In this document: positions 1-6,571 of the stretch, piece after piece
Layout: every line of letters starts with the position of its first letter
How positions within the stretch are numbered: position 1 is the stretch's first letter
Assembly: GCA_005877965.1 (NCBI GenBank)
Contig: VBNP01000026.1
Span: 1 to 21,203 of the forward strand
Origin: Gammaproteobacteria bacterium
GTDB lineage: Bacteria; Pseudomonadota; Gammaproteobacteria; Steroidobacterales; Steroidobacteraceae
Length of the DNA stretch: 21,203 nt
Reading direction: 5' to 3'
The notes under the pieces: model-generated
What the model was told of the DNA's origin: nothing
Seen by the model: only the letters and a program-made list of their open reading frames with translations
The model's database searches: none
Translations under genes and position numbers: made by a program

Positions 1-92
1 ATCGAGCAGTTGCATTCGCTCACCGTGAGGCGCGCCGGCGCATCCACCTCGAAGGCAACCGCGCCGCAATGGCAGCCGCCGCGATGTATCAC
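1..92 (-). CDS. GFA/CENP-V family zinc protein, N-terminal fragment cut by window edge
   Basis: The minus strand reads into the left edge with about 30 codons of a protein beginning IHRGGCHCGAVAFEV and running to CNCS. The C-x-C pair (residues 7 and 9 from a GTG at 92) and the later C-N-C (residues 27 and 29) are the zinc-ligand pattern of the GFA family, named for glutathione-dependent formaldehyde-activating enzyme. Most members have no proven substrate, so no reaction is assigned. The start could be GTG at 92 or GTG at 101; both lie just downstream of the orn stop (106-108), so the gene probably follows orn in the same transcript. Only the first zinc half-site is visible. Confidence 0.75.
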   Translation of the reverse strand, partial: MIHRGGCHCGAVAFEVDAPARLTVSECNCS

Positions 93-105
93 CAGCGGCA
101 CGGCC

Positions 106-672
106 TCAGGCGCTCCCGCTTGCGGCCCACGCCGGTGCGAACAGCCGCGCGCGGTAGTGGCGCAGCTCACGGATCGATTCGTGGATGTCCGCGTGCGCGA
201 GGTGAGTCCCCTGCTTGAGGAAACTCTCGGCCACGGCCGGCGCCCAGCGGCGCGCCAGCTCCTTCAGCGTGCTGACGTCCAGATTGCGGTAATGGAAGAA
301 GCACTCGAGCTCGGGCATGCAGCGCGCGAGAAAGCGACGGTCCTGGCAGATGCTGTTGCCGCACATCGGCGAGCTGCCGGCATTGACCAGCGGCGCGAGG
401 AACCCCAGCGTGCGCTGCTGCGCCTCGGCCACGCTGGTGCGGCTCGCGCGCACCCGCGCCAGCAGGCCCGAGGAGCTGTGCTGGCGCTGATTCCATTCGT
501 CCATGCGCGCGAGCACTTCATCGGGCTGATGGATGGCGAGCACCGGGCCATCGGCGATGAGATCCAACTCGCGGTCGGTCACCACGGTGGCGATCTCGAT
601 GATCGAATCGGTGTCGGGCTTCAGACCCGTCATCTCCAGATCGATCCAGACCAGATAGTCGCCGCTCGGCAT
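106..672 (-). CDS. orn: Oligoribonuclease (DEDDh 3'-5' exoribonuclease)
   Basis: The 188-residue protein degrades 2-5 nt RNA fragments, including the pGpG left from cyclic di-GMP breakdown, to mononucleotides in the cytoplasm. All DEDDh motifs are visible: WIDLEMTGL carries D11 and E13, GNSICQDRRF carries D111, and HLAHADIHESIREL carries H157 and D162. Length matches the family (about 180 residues). ATG at 672 is chosen because family members begin only a few residues before the WIDLEMTGL motif. The reading frame stays open to a TTG at 720, but that would add 16 unlike residues and coincide with the predicted -10 element. There is no clear Shine-Dalgarno before 672. The gene is divergent from rsgA, as in many gammaproteobacteria. 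Confidence 0.96.
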   Translation of the reverse strand: MPSGDYLVWIDLEMTGLKPDTDSIIEIATVVTDRELDLIADGPVLAIHQPDEVLARMDEWNQRQHSSSGLLARVRASRTSVAEAQQRTLGFLAPLVNAGSSPMCGNSICQDRRFLARCMPELECFFHYRNLDVSTLKELARRWAPAVAESFLKQGTHLAHADIHESIRELRHYRARLFAPAWAASGSA

Positions 673-719
673 GTGCGGGTAGTAGTGATAGCGTGTGCTG
701 ACCGCGCAACAGGCATCCA

Positions 720-728
720 AGTGTAGCA
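720..728 (-). promoter_or_regulatory. Predicted extended -10 promoter element for orn
   Basis: On the minus strand this reads TGCTACACT, a TGn-extended -10 box with TACACT as hexamer. It lies 48 bp upstream of the chosen orn ATG and would start transcription near 713. No good -35 hexamer is seen, which is usual for extended -10 promoters. Prediction from sequence only. Confidence 0.45.
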
Positions 729-749
729 GACGGGCGCGGGCCGGCTCAC

Positions 750-1661
750 ATGAAGCAGACTCTGGTTGGGCGCGTGATCGCCGCCTTTGGCCGGCACCTG
801 CTGGTGCGCGAGGCCGGCGGCCGGGAACTGCGGGCGCGTCCGTTCGGGCGTGCCCTCACGGTGGTGTGCGGGGACGAGGTGCGCTGCCGCCTCGATTCAC
901 GCCACGATGAGGTGCACGTCGTGGAAGTGCTGCCGCGGCGCACGGCGCTGTATCGCGCCAACCTGCGCGGCGGCGCCGAACCGGTGGTGGCCAACCTCAC
1001 GCGGCTGCTGGTGGTGCTCGCGCCGCTCCCCGCACCGGACCTGTTCATCGTGGACCGCTACCTGGCGGCGGCCACCGCCGCCGGACTCGCCGCCACGCTG
1101 GTCGTGAACAAGAGTGACCTCGGCATCGGCGATGCGCTTACCGCCGAGCTCGCGGTGTACCGCGCCGCCGGCTACGGCACGCTCATCTGCTCGGCCGATA
1201 CCGGAGGCGGTGTTGCGCAGCTGCGCGCCGTCCTGACGCCCGGCGCCGTGGCCGCCCTGGTCGGACAATCCGGAGTCGGCAAGTCCTCGCTCGTGCGCTG
1301 CCTCGTGCCGCAGGCGCAGGTCGCGATCGGCGAACTGCTGCGCGCGGGGGATGGACGTCACACGACCACCGCCGCGCGCCTGTTCGATCTGCCACACGCC
1401 GCCGCGCTGATCGACTCGCCCGGCGTGCGCGACTTTGCGCCCGCCGCCGCGGCACTGGATGAACGCACCCTCGGCTTCGTCGAAGTGGAGCGCCTGGCGC
1501 CCGGGTGCCGTTTCAGCGATTGCCGCCACCTGCGCGAGCCGGGATGCGCGGTGCGCGCGGCAGCCGAGGGCGGTGCGCTGCATGCGCGCCGCTACGAGAG
1601 CTACCGGCGGCTGCGCCGGCTGCGCGAGGGTTCGAGCGCGGCGCGCCGGCCGCAGCGCTGA
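750..1661 (+). CDS. rsgA: Small ribosomal subunit biogenesis GTPase RsgA (YjeQ)
   Basis: This 303-residue protein is a circularly permuted GTPase that acts late in 30S subunit assembly and checks the decoding centre. An OB-fold (about 1-65) precedes the GTPase, whose motifs appear in permuted order: G4 NKSD (120-123), then G1 GQSGVGKS (172-179), G2-like GRHTTT (202-207) and G3 DSPG (222-225). A C-terminal zinc motif follows, with C253, C258, H260 and C266. It is somewhat shorter than the E. coli protein (about 350 residues), mainly at the ends. It converges on recR with only 3 bp between the two stop codons. Confidence 0.96.
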   Translation: MKQTLVGRVIAAFGRHLLVREAGGRELRARPFGRALTVVCGDEVRCRLDSRHDEVHVVEVLPRRTALYRANLRGGAEPVVANLTRLLVVLAPLPAPDLFIVDRYLAAATAAGLAATLVVNKSDLGIGDALTAELAVYRAAGYGTLICSADTGGGVAQLRAVLTPGAVAALVGQSGVGKSSLVRCLVPQAQVAIGELLRAGDGRHTTTAARLFDLPHAAALIDSPGVRDFAPAAAALDERTLGFVEVERLAPGCRFSDCRHLREPGCAVRAAAEGGALHARRYESYRRLRRLREGSSAARRPQR

Positions 1662-1664
1662 GCG

Positions 1665-2264
1665 CTAACTGACCGACTGCCGACCGGCGAGCGCATGCGC
1701 CAGCGTTCCGCCGTCGACGTACTCGAGCTCGCCCCCGACCGGCACGCCGTGGGCGATGCGGCTGGCGCGGATGCCGCGCCGAGCGGCCAGCTCACTGAGG
1801 AAATGGGCCGTCGCCTCGCCCTCGACCGTGGAGTTGGTCGCCAGGATCAGCTCGCGCACCCCGCCCTGCGCCAGAATCGCCTCGAGCTCGCGCACGCCGA
1901 GCTGCTCCGGTCCAATGCCATCGAGCGGCGACAGGTGCCCCATGAGCACGAAGTAGCGGCCGCGGTAGCTCCCCGAGGACTCGATCGCGACCACGTCGGC
2001 GGGCGACTCGACCGCGCACAGGAGCGCCGTGTCACGCTGCGGCGCGGCGCAGATCGCGCACAACTCCCCCTCGGTGAGCATGCGGCAGCGCCGGCAGCGG
2101 GCCACGGACTCGAGCGCCGCATCGAGCGCCTCCGCCAGCGCGCGCGCTCCCGGCCGGCCCTCCTGCAGCAGGTGAAACGCCATGCGCTGCGCGGTCTTGG
2201 GCCCGACTCCCGGCAGGGTGTGCAGCGCCTCTATCAGCCGGGCGAGATGCGGCGAATGCTTCAT
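1665..2264 (-). CDS. recR: Recombination mediator protein RecR
   Basis: The 199-residue protein is the RecR subunit of RecFOR, which loads RecA at single-strand gaps. It shows the expected order: a helix-hairpin-helix region (LPGVGPKTAQRMA, about 17-29), a four-cysteine zinc motif (C57, C60, C69, C72) and a Toprim domain (about 80-175) with ESPADVVAIE and GHLSPLDGIGPE. Full family length, stop TAG. It sits 10 bp downstream of ybaB and is the last gene of the dnaX-ybaB-recR run, the standard gammaproteobacterial order. Confidence 0.97.
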   Translation of the reverse strand: MKHSPHLARLIEALHTLPGVGPKTAQRMAFHLLQEGRPGARALAEALDAALESVARCRRCRMLTEGELCAICAAPQRDTALLCAVESPADVVAIESSGSYRGRYFVLMGHLSPLDGIGPEQLGVRELEAILAQGGVRELILATNSTVEGEATAHFLSELAARRGIRASRIAHGVPVGGELEYVDGGTLAHALAGRQSVS

Positions 2265-2274
2265 CGCGTACGCT

Positions 2275-2598
2275 TCAAAACGGCAGCTTCATTCCCGGCG
2301 GCAGCTGCAGTCCCGCGGTCAGGCTCGCCATTTTTTCCTGCACGCGCGCCTCGACCTTGTGCACCGCGTCGTTGGTCGCGGCCGCGATCAGATCCTCGAG
2401 CATCTCACGGTCCTCGCCGCTGACCGCGGGCTCGATCTGCACGCGCTTCACTTCGTGGCGGCCGCTCATGGTGACCTTCACCATGCCGCCGCCGGCTTCG
2501 CCCACCACCTCGATGCTGCCGATCTCGGCCTGCGCCTTCTGCATGTTCTCCTGCATCGCCTGGGCCTGCTTCATCAGCTCGTTGAGGTTGCCTCGCAT
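2275..2598 (-). CDS. ybaB: YbaB/EbfC-family nucleoid-associated protein
   Basis: A 107-residue DNA-binding protein of the YbaB/EbfC family, which forms homodimers and coats DNA. The N-terminus MRGNLNELMKQAQAMQENMQ is the family's opening helix, followed by a beta-rich core (GMVKVTMSGRHEVKRVQIEP). ATG at 2598 is chosen from this family alignment. A second ATG at 2643 would overlap the dnaX stop as ATGA and add 15 residues (MNPNPGAQRLTGSAL) that are not family-like; it remains possible through translational coupling. The gene lies between dnaX and recR, where it is nearly always found. Confidence 0.93.
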   Translation of the reverse strand: MRGNLNELMKQAQAMQENMQKAQAEIGSIEVVGEAGGGMVKVTMSGRHEVKRVQIEPAVSGEDREMLEDLIAAATNDAVHKVEARVQEKMASLTAGLQLPPGMKLPF

Positions 2599-2639
2599 GA
2601 GAGCACTGCCTGTCAGGCGCTGCGCGCCCGGATTGGGAT

Positions 2640-4241
2640 TCATTTTACCGGACGCACGCTGTCGGGCAGCACGGTCGCGCCAAAGCGCTCGCGCAGACCC
2701 TGCACGCCCGGGTCGGCCTCGAACGTCCGCCGTGCCGCTGCCAGCTCCTGCTCGGAGACACGCCGTGCGAGCAGCGCCGGCGTCTCCGCGCCCGCACCTC
2801 CGAGCTGAAACTCGAGCCGCACCGGCTCGCCGTAGTAGCGCGACAGCGCCTGGGCCAGCTTTTCCTCCTGCGCCGGGGTACGCACCGGCTGGTTGCGTGC
2901 ATCGAGCGCCAGACGCACGACCGCGCCCTGGCGGCCGACGAACACGCAGTGGCTGGCGAGCTGGCGCGCCGCGCCCGAGAGCTCCAGCGCGTTCACGATA
3001 GCTGCCCAGGGACCCGCGTCGCTGGCGCTCGCGCCCTCGGCAGGACTAGCGGCGCCGGCGGGGCCGCTGGCCCCGGGAGCGCTGCCGGCACCGGCGGCGC
3101 TCGCCGCCGCGCGCGCCACGGGATCCGCGGCTGGCGTACGCGTTACGCTCGCCTCGCCCGCCGGGCGAAAGGCGATCATCCGCAGCAACGTCATCTCGAA
3201 GCCGGTGCGCGGTTCGGGAGCGAGCCCGAGATCGCGCCGGCCGATGATCGCCGTCTGGTAGAACAGCTGCACGTCCTCGGCAGTGAGGGCGCGCGCCAGC
3301 CGCTCGAGCAACTCCGGCGCGTACAGCTCATCGCCCTGGTAGTCGCTCACCACTTGGCGCAGCCCGATGCGCACCAGGAGCGCCGCGAGCTCATCGAGCA
3401 CCTGCGCGTAGTCCGGGACGAACTCCTCGAGCGACTGCGCGCAGCGCACCAGCGCGGCGCTGTCGGCGGCCGCCAGCAGTTCCACGATGCGCACCACGTG
3501 ATCGCGGGAAATCGTGCCCAGCATGGCGCGCGCCTGCGCCTCGTCCGCCTGACCGCCGCCGAAGGCGATCAGCTGATCCAGGAGCGACAGCGCGTCGCGC
3601 ATGCTGCCGTCGGCCGCCTGCGCCACGAGCTTGAGGCCAGCGGCGTCGAACCCCACCCCCTCCTGCTCGAGAATGCGGCGCATGTGAGCCGCGATGTCCG
3701 CGGCCGGCAGCCGTTTCAGATTGAACTGCAGGCAGCGCGACAACACGGTCACCGGCAGCTTGTGCGGATCGGTGGTCGCGAGCAGGAACTTCACGTGCGG
3801 CGGCGGTTCCTCGAGCGTCTTGAGCAGGGCGTTGAACGAGTGCGCCGAGAGCATGTGCACCTCGTCGATGAGATACACCTTGTAGCGGCCGCGCGCCGGG
3901 GCGTACTGCACGTTATCGAGGAGCTCGCGAGTGTCGTCCACCTTGGTGCGCGAGGCCGCATCCACCTCGATGAGATCCGGGAAGCGGCCGGCGTCGATCT
4001 CGCGGCAACTCGCGCATTCACCGCAGGGCTCGGCCCTGACACCGGTCTCGCAGTTGAGGCACTTGGCGAGGATGCGTGCAATGGTGGTCTTGCCGACGCC
4101 GCGCGTGCCGGTGAACAGGAACGCGTGATGCACACGTCCGCTCTCGAGCGCGTTCACGAGCGCACGGCGCACGTGCTCCTGGCCGACGAGCTCGGAGAAT
4201 TTCTTCGGGCGCCAGGTGCGCGCCAGCGCGGTGTAGCTCAT
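2640..4241 (-). CDS. dnaX: DNA polymerase III subunits tau/gamma
   Basis: The 533-residue clamp-loader ATPase links polymerase III core to the clamp loader. AAA+ motifs, numbered from ATG 4241: Walker A GTRGVGKT (45-52), zinc cysteines C64, C73, C76 and C79, Walker B LIDEVH (124-129) and the SRC arginine-finger motif (168-170). A low-complexity Ala/Pro/Gly linker follows domain III, then a tau C-terminal domain ending FGATVLPDSVRPVK. It is shorter than E. coli tau (643), mostly in the linker. The start is set by MSYTALARTWRPKKF, which aligns with the E. coli N-terminus; an in-frame GTG at 4253 is an alternative. No A/T-rich slippery heptamer is seen, so an E. coli-style frameshifted gamma is not supported. 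Confidence 0.97.
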   Translation of the reverse strand: MSYTALARTWRPKKFSELVGQEHVRRALVNALESGRVHHAFLFTGTRGVGKTTIARILAKCLNCETGVRAEPCGECASCREIDAGRFPDLIEVDAASRTKVDDTRELLDNVQYAPARGRYKVYLIDEVHMLSAHSFNALLKTLEEPPPHVKFLLATTDPHKLPVTVLSRCLQFNLKRLPAADIAAHMRRILEQEGVGFDAAGLKLVAQAADGSMRDALSLLDQLIAFGGGQADEAQARAMLGTISRDHVVRIVELLAAADSAALVRCAQSLEEFVPDYAQVLDELAALLVRIGLRQVVSDYQGDELYAPELLERLARALTAEDVQLFYQTAIIGRRDLGLAPEPRTGFEMTLLRMIAFRPAGEASVTRTPAADPVARAAASAAGAGSAPGASGPAGAASPAEGASASDAGPWAAIVNALELSGAARQLASHCVFVGRQGAVVRLALDARNQPVRTPAQEEKLAQALSRYYGEPVRLEFQLGGAGAETPALLARRVSEQELAAARRTFEADPGVQGLRERFGATVLPDSVRPVK

Positions 4242-4270
4242 GAACAGTCCCACAGGGCGCGAGCGTTGGA

Positions 4271-4383
4271 GGCGGCCCGCACCAGCTTATGCTCCGGCAC
4301 CCGACATCGCCGCTGCCGCTGCTGCCTTCCGGCCCTGACGGGATTCACGACTGGTCGTCGCGGAGAAACCGATGCGGGCCACC
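4271..4383 (-). ncRNA. ffs: Small (4.5S-type) signal recognition particle RNA
   Basis: The minus strand carries the SRP RNA core: GTCAGGGCCGGAAGGCAGCAG, a GGAA tetraloop (4327-4330) closed by GCC/GGC with the AGCAG asymmetric loop that binds Ffh. The ends pair: GGTGGCCCGCA (4373-4383) with TGCGGGCCGCC (4271-4281), 11 bp including one G-U. This defines a hairpin of about 113 nt, close to E. coli 4.5S RNA (114 nt). It lies 29 bp from the tRNA-Ser 3' end and 29 bp before the dnaX ATG, so all may share a transcript. Exact termini are inferred from pairing. Confidence 0.93.
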
Positions 4384-4412
4384 ATAGTCACGCCACTCCC
4401 GCCGTCAGGTGC

Positions 4413-4501
4413 CGGAGAGGGTGGGATTCGAACCCACGAACACCCGTTGAGATGTTACTGGAATTCCAGTCCAGCGCCTTAGACCGCTCGGCCACCTCTC
4501 C
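4413..4501 (-). tRNA. tRNA-Ser (anticodon GGA)
   Basis: The minus strand folds into a class II tRNA of 89 nt. Acceptor GGAGAGG pairs with CCTCTCC, discriminator G. The anticodon stem CTGGA/TCCAG holds loop CTGGAAT with anticodon GGA, which reads UCC and UCU. The long variable arm AACATC/GGTGTT and the T arm GTGGG-TTCGAAT-CCCAC are as expected for serine tRNAs. The 3' CCA is not encoded (the next bases are GCA). It lies directly upstream of the SRP RNA on the same strand. Confidence 0.97.
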
Positions 4502-4551
4502 AATCAATTACTTACGCAAGTTTCCTCGAAAGAATCCGGGACGAGCCGGGG

Positions 4552-4567
4552 GCCTTTCAAAAAAGGC
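4552..4567. repeat. Short inverted repeat between the BamC-like gene and tRNA-Ser
   Basis: GCCTTT-CAAA-AAAGGC is a perfect 6-bp hairpin with a 4-nt loop, 34 bp past the stop of the small lipoprotein gene. It might end or attenuate the dapA-lipoprotein transcript, but no T-tract follows the stem on the minus strand, so a classical intrinsic terminator is not supported. The remaining bases 4502-4600 are A+T-richer and probably hold the tRNA promoter; I cannot assign its boxes confidently. Confidence 0.35.
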
Positions 4568-4600
4568 GGCGCATGATACGGCATCCGCTCGCGCCCCGCA

Positions 4601-4888
4601 TCAGGCCTGCCGCGGCGGCGCGGGCTTTTGCACCTTGAACGGCGGCGGCTCATCGAGACACGGCTCCTTGCCCTTGCGCGCCGGAGGCGCCGGTTCGTTG
4701 AGCGCCGGTATGCGCAGCGCGTTGCCGGTCTCGGGGGCATCGAGTCCGGCGGGGATCTTCAGCGGCGCAACGCTCCTCGCGCCCATGTACGCCTGCGGCC
4801 GGTGACAGGAGTTGACCCGCAACGCGTGGCAGGCGCTCAGGGCCGGCAGCAGCGCTGCGAGCCACACAATTCCGCTGACAGACTTCAT
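4601..4888 (-). CDS. Small outer-membrane lipoprotein, possible reduced BamC
   Basis: The 95-residue protein has a hydrophobic signal segment (IVWLAALLPALSAC) ending in a lipobox, with lipidation predicted at C20. The mature part of about 76 residues is Pro-rich and looks unstructured. Residues about 34-62 read YMGARSVAPLKIPAGLDAPE and then an LRIP motif, similar in pattern to the extended N-terminal segment of E. coli BamC (YLEAAPLAELHAPAGM and then AIPV), which binds BamD. It lies directly downstream of dapA, where bamC (nlpB) sits in E. coli. The two helix-grip domains of BamC are absent. Function is inferred from position and this short motif only. Cysteines C28 and C77 are additional. 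Confidence 0.7.
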   Translation of the reverse strand: MKSVSGIVWLAALLPALSACHALRVNSCHRPQAYMGARSVAPLKIPAGLDAPETGNALRIPALNEPAPPARKGKEPCLDEPPPFKVQKPAPPRQA

Positions 4889-4931
4889 TCATCAACCTCG
4901 TTCGCTTTCGGGAGTGCCGCGGTGCGCGGCT

Positions 4932-5810
4932 TCAGGGCAGCGCGCCCGCCGCGCGCGCAGCCGCCCGCACGTTTGCCTGATACTGCGCCGACAATGGCGT
5001 GAGCGGTAATCTTATCCCGGCCGGGATGAGACCCATCTGCGCCACGGCCCACTTCGCCGGGATCGGATTCGCCTCCACAAACAGCTCGCGGTGCAACGCG
5101 CTCAAGCGCTCGTCGAGCCGCTGCGCTTCGCTCACGTTCCCGGCCAGCGCCGCGGCCACCATCTCCGACATGGCACGTGGAGCCACGTTCGCGGTGACGG
5201 AAATGACCCCGCGTGCCCCCGCGGCGATGCTGGCGCGCGCGGTGGCGTCATCGCCGCTCAGCACCACGAAGCTCTTCCCGCAGACATCGATGAGCTCGCG
5301 CATGCGCGCCACCTCCGGCACGGCCTCCTTGACGCCGACAATCCCGGCAACCTTCGACAGGCGCGCCACGGTCGCCGGTTTCATATCCACCGCCGTGCGC
5401 GCCGGAACGTTATACAACAGCAGCGGCTTGCGCGCGGCCGCGGCCGCGGCCGCGAAGTGCAGGTACAGTCCCTCCTGTGTCGGCCGGTTGTACGCGGGGG
5501 TCACGAGCAGCAGCGCGTCGATGGGCAGCTCCGAGAGCCACCCGACCCGCTCCACCGTGCCCGCCGTGCTGCTGGTACCCGCCCCCGCGATCACCGCCAC
5601 ACGTCCGCGCAGCTGTGCGCACGCGCGCTGCGTCAGCTCGCGCAACTCCGCGTCGCGCAGCGTCGCCGACTCGCCGGTCGTGCCGCCAACGACGATGCCG
5701 TTGGTGCCGTTCCCCAGGTGGAACTCGAGCAGGCGCGCCCAGGCTTCGAAGTCGACCGCACCGTCGGGTCGCATGGGAGTGATGATGGCAACCAGGCTGC
5801 CTGAAAACAT
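4932..5810 (-). CDS. dapA: 4-hydroxy-tetrahydrodipicolinate synthase
   Basis: The 292-residue TIM-barrel enzyme condenses pyruvate with aspartate semialdehyde, the first committed step to lysine and meso-diaminopimelate. The active site is complete: T44/T45 in GGTTGE, Y107 in TPAYN, Y133 in YNVPART, R138, and Schiff-base K161 in GVKEA. Length equals E. coli DapA (292), and numbering matches without gaps over this part. The residues that bind the lysine inhibitor in E. coli (H53, H56, N80, E84) are D, L, S and G here. The gene is divergent from gcvR and followed by the small BamC-like lipoprotein. Confidence 0.97.
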   Translation of the reverse strand: MFSGSLVAIITPMRPDGAVDFEAWARLLEFHLGNGTNGIVVGGTTGESATLRDAELRELTQRACAQLRGRVAVIAGAGTSSTAGTVERVGWLSELPIDALLLVTPAYNRPTQEGLYLHFAAAAAAARKPLLLYNVPARTAVDMKPATVARLSKVAGIVGVKEAVPEVARMRELIDVCGKSFVVLSGDDATARASIAAGARGVISVTANVAPRAMSEMVAAALAGNVSEAQRLDERLSALHRELFVEANPIPAKWAVAQMGLIPAGIRLPLTPLSAQYQANVRAAARAAGALP

Positions 5811-5842
5811 GAGACCTGCAGCGTTTCGCGGGGGAGCGTCTG

Positions 5843-5872
5843 ATGTTACGAGTGACGCTTGCGTCTAGGCAA
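5843..5872 (-). promoter_or_regulatory. Predicted sigma70 promoter of dapA with overlapping dyads
   Basis: On the minus strand, TTGCCT (5867-5872) and TAACAT (5843-5848) are separated by 18 bp, a plausible -35/-10 pair 32 bp upstream of the dapA ATG. The -35 box overlaps the dyad GCTTGC-gtctag-GCAAGC (5857-5874), and a second dyad GACGC-TT-GCGTC (5854-5865) lies in the spacer. Sequence prediction only. Confidence 0.4.
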
Positions 5873-5924
5873 GCCTCGGACCGCGCGCCTGCTGGCCAAG
5901 GTCGCAACCCGCCCCCGCTCCCGG

Positions 5925-5930
5925 TACACT
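5925..5930 (+). promoter_or_regulatory. Possible -10 box for gcvR
   Basis: TACACT, 41 bp upstream of the gcvR ATG, is a good -10 hexamer. The matching -35 region is GC-rich and poor, so confidence is low. Confidence 0.3.
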
Positions 5931-5971
5931 CAGCCGGGCGAATCGCCCGCACACTCATACGCCACCCACAG

Positions 5972-6502
5972 ATGAAGCAGCACCTGGCCGTTTCGGCGAT
6001 CGGCAGTGACCGCACGGGGATGGTTCATGAGCTGACCCGCGTAATCAGCGAGTCCGGCGGCAACATCAGCGAAAGCCGCATGGCCAATCTCGGCACAGAA
6101 TTCGCGATGCTGTTGCTGGTGTCGGGTAACTGGCACGCGCTGGCGAAGCTCGAAACCGAGCTGAAGCGTCTCGCCGAGACCAGCAACCTCAGCATTCACC
6201 TGAAGCGCACCGAGCCGCGTACGCCGCGCACCGACATGCTGCCGTACTCGATCGACGTGGTATGCCTCGATCAGAGCGGCATCGTCTCGGGGCTGTCGGG
6301 TTTCTTCGCCACGCGCGGGATCGACATCGCCGAAGTCTCGACCCGCAGCTACCCCGCCGCGCACACCGGCGCACCCATGTTCGCGGTGCAGATGATCGTC
6401 AACGTGCCGAGCCGCATCCAGGTGGCGCACCTGCGCGAAGAGTTCATGGAATTCTGCGATTCGCTCAACCTCGACGCCATCCTCGAACCGGTCAAATCCT
6501 GA
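5972..6502 (+). CDS. gcvR: Glycine cleavage system regulator GcvR-like, tandem ACT domains
   Basis: The 176-residue protein has two ACT domains, about residues 4-78 (LAVSAIGSDRTGMVHELTRV) and 92-172 (YSIDVVCLDQSGIVSGLSGF). In E. coli GcvR (190 residues) senses glycine and binds the activator GcvA to repress gcvTHP; it does not itself bind DNA. ATG at 5972 fits the family N-terminus; an in-frame start at 5843 would add 43 unlike residues and overlap the dapA promoter. No strong ribosome-binding site is seen. The divergent dapA/gcvR arrangement is common in gammaproteobacteria. No gcv structural gene is in the window. Confidence 0.88.
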   Translation: MKQHLAVSAIGSDRTGMVHELTRVISESGGNISESRMANLGTEFAMLLLVSGNWHALAKLETELKRLAETSNLSIHLKRTEPRTPRTDMLPYSIDVVCLDQSGIVSGLSGFFATRGIDIAEVSTRSYPAAHTGAPMFAVQMIVNVPSRIQVAHLREEFMEFCDSLNLDAILEPVKS

Positions 6503-6571
6503 ACCACGGCACCGGCCGCCTGCCGCAGGAGTGGCGCCAGGTGAAAGTGCCAGGTCATGCGGAGGAAGTCC

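Noticed and set aside
4294..4414. Inverted repeat GTCAGGTGCCGG / CCGGCACCCGAC flanking the SRP RNA 5' part
   Set aside because: One arm lies inside the SRP RNA and the other at the tRNA 3' end; the match is imperfect and each arm is explained by its own RNA.
4413..4501. tRNA-Ser as an integration (att) site for a mobile element
   Set aside because: Both flanks are conserved housekeeping genes, there is no integrase, and I see no second copy of the tRNA 3' end in the window.
2949..4805. A 618-codon open frame on the + strand across dnaX, the SRP RNA and tRNA-Ser
   Set aside because: It is antisense to a clear dnaX, runs through two RNA genes, and has the Arg/His/Gly-rich composition of a GC-rich shadow frame.
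5433..5460. GC-only run (gcggccgcggccgcggccgc) inside dapA as a possible regulatory repeat
   Set aside because: It encodes the poly-Ala stretch AAAAAAA in DapA near residues 120-126; codon bias explains the repeat.
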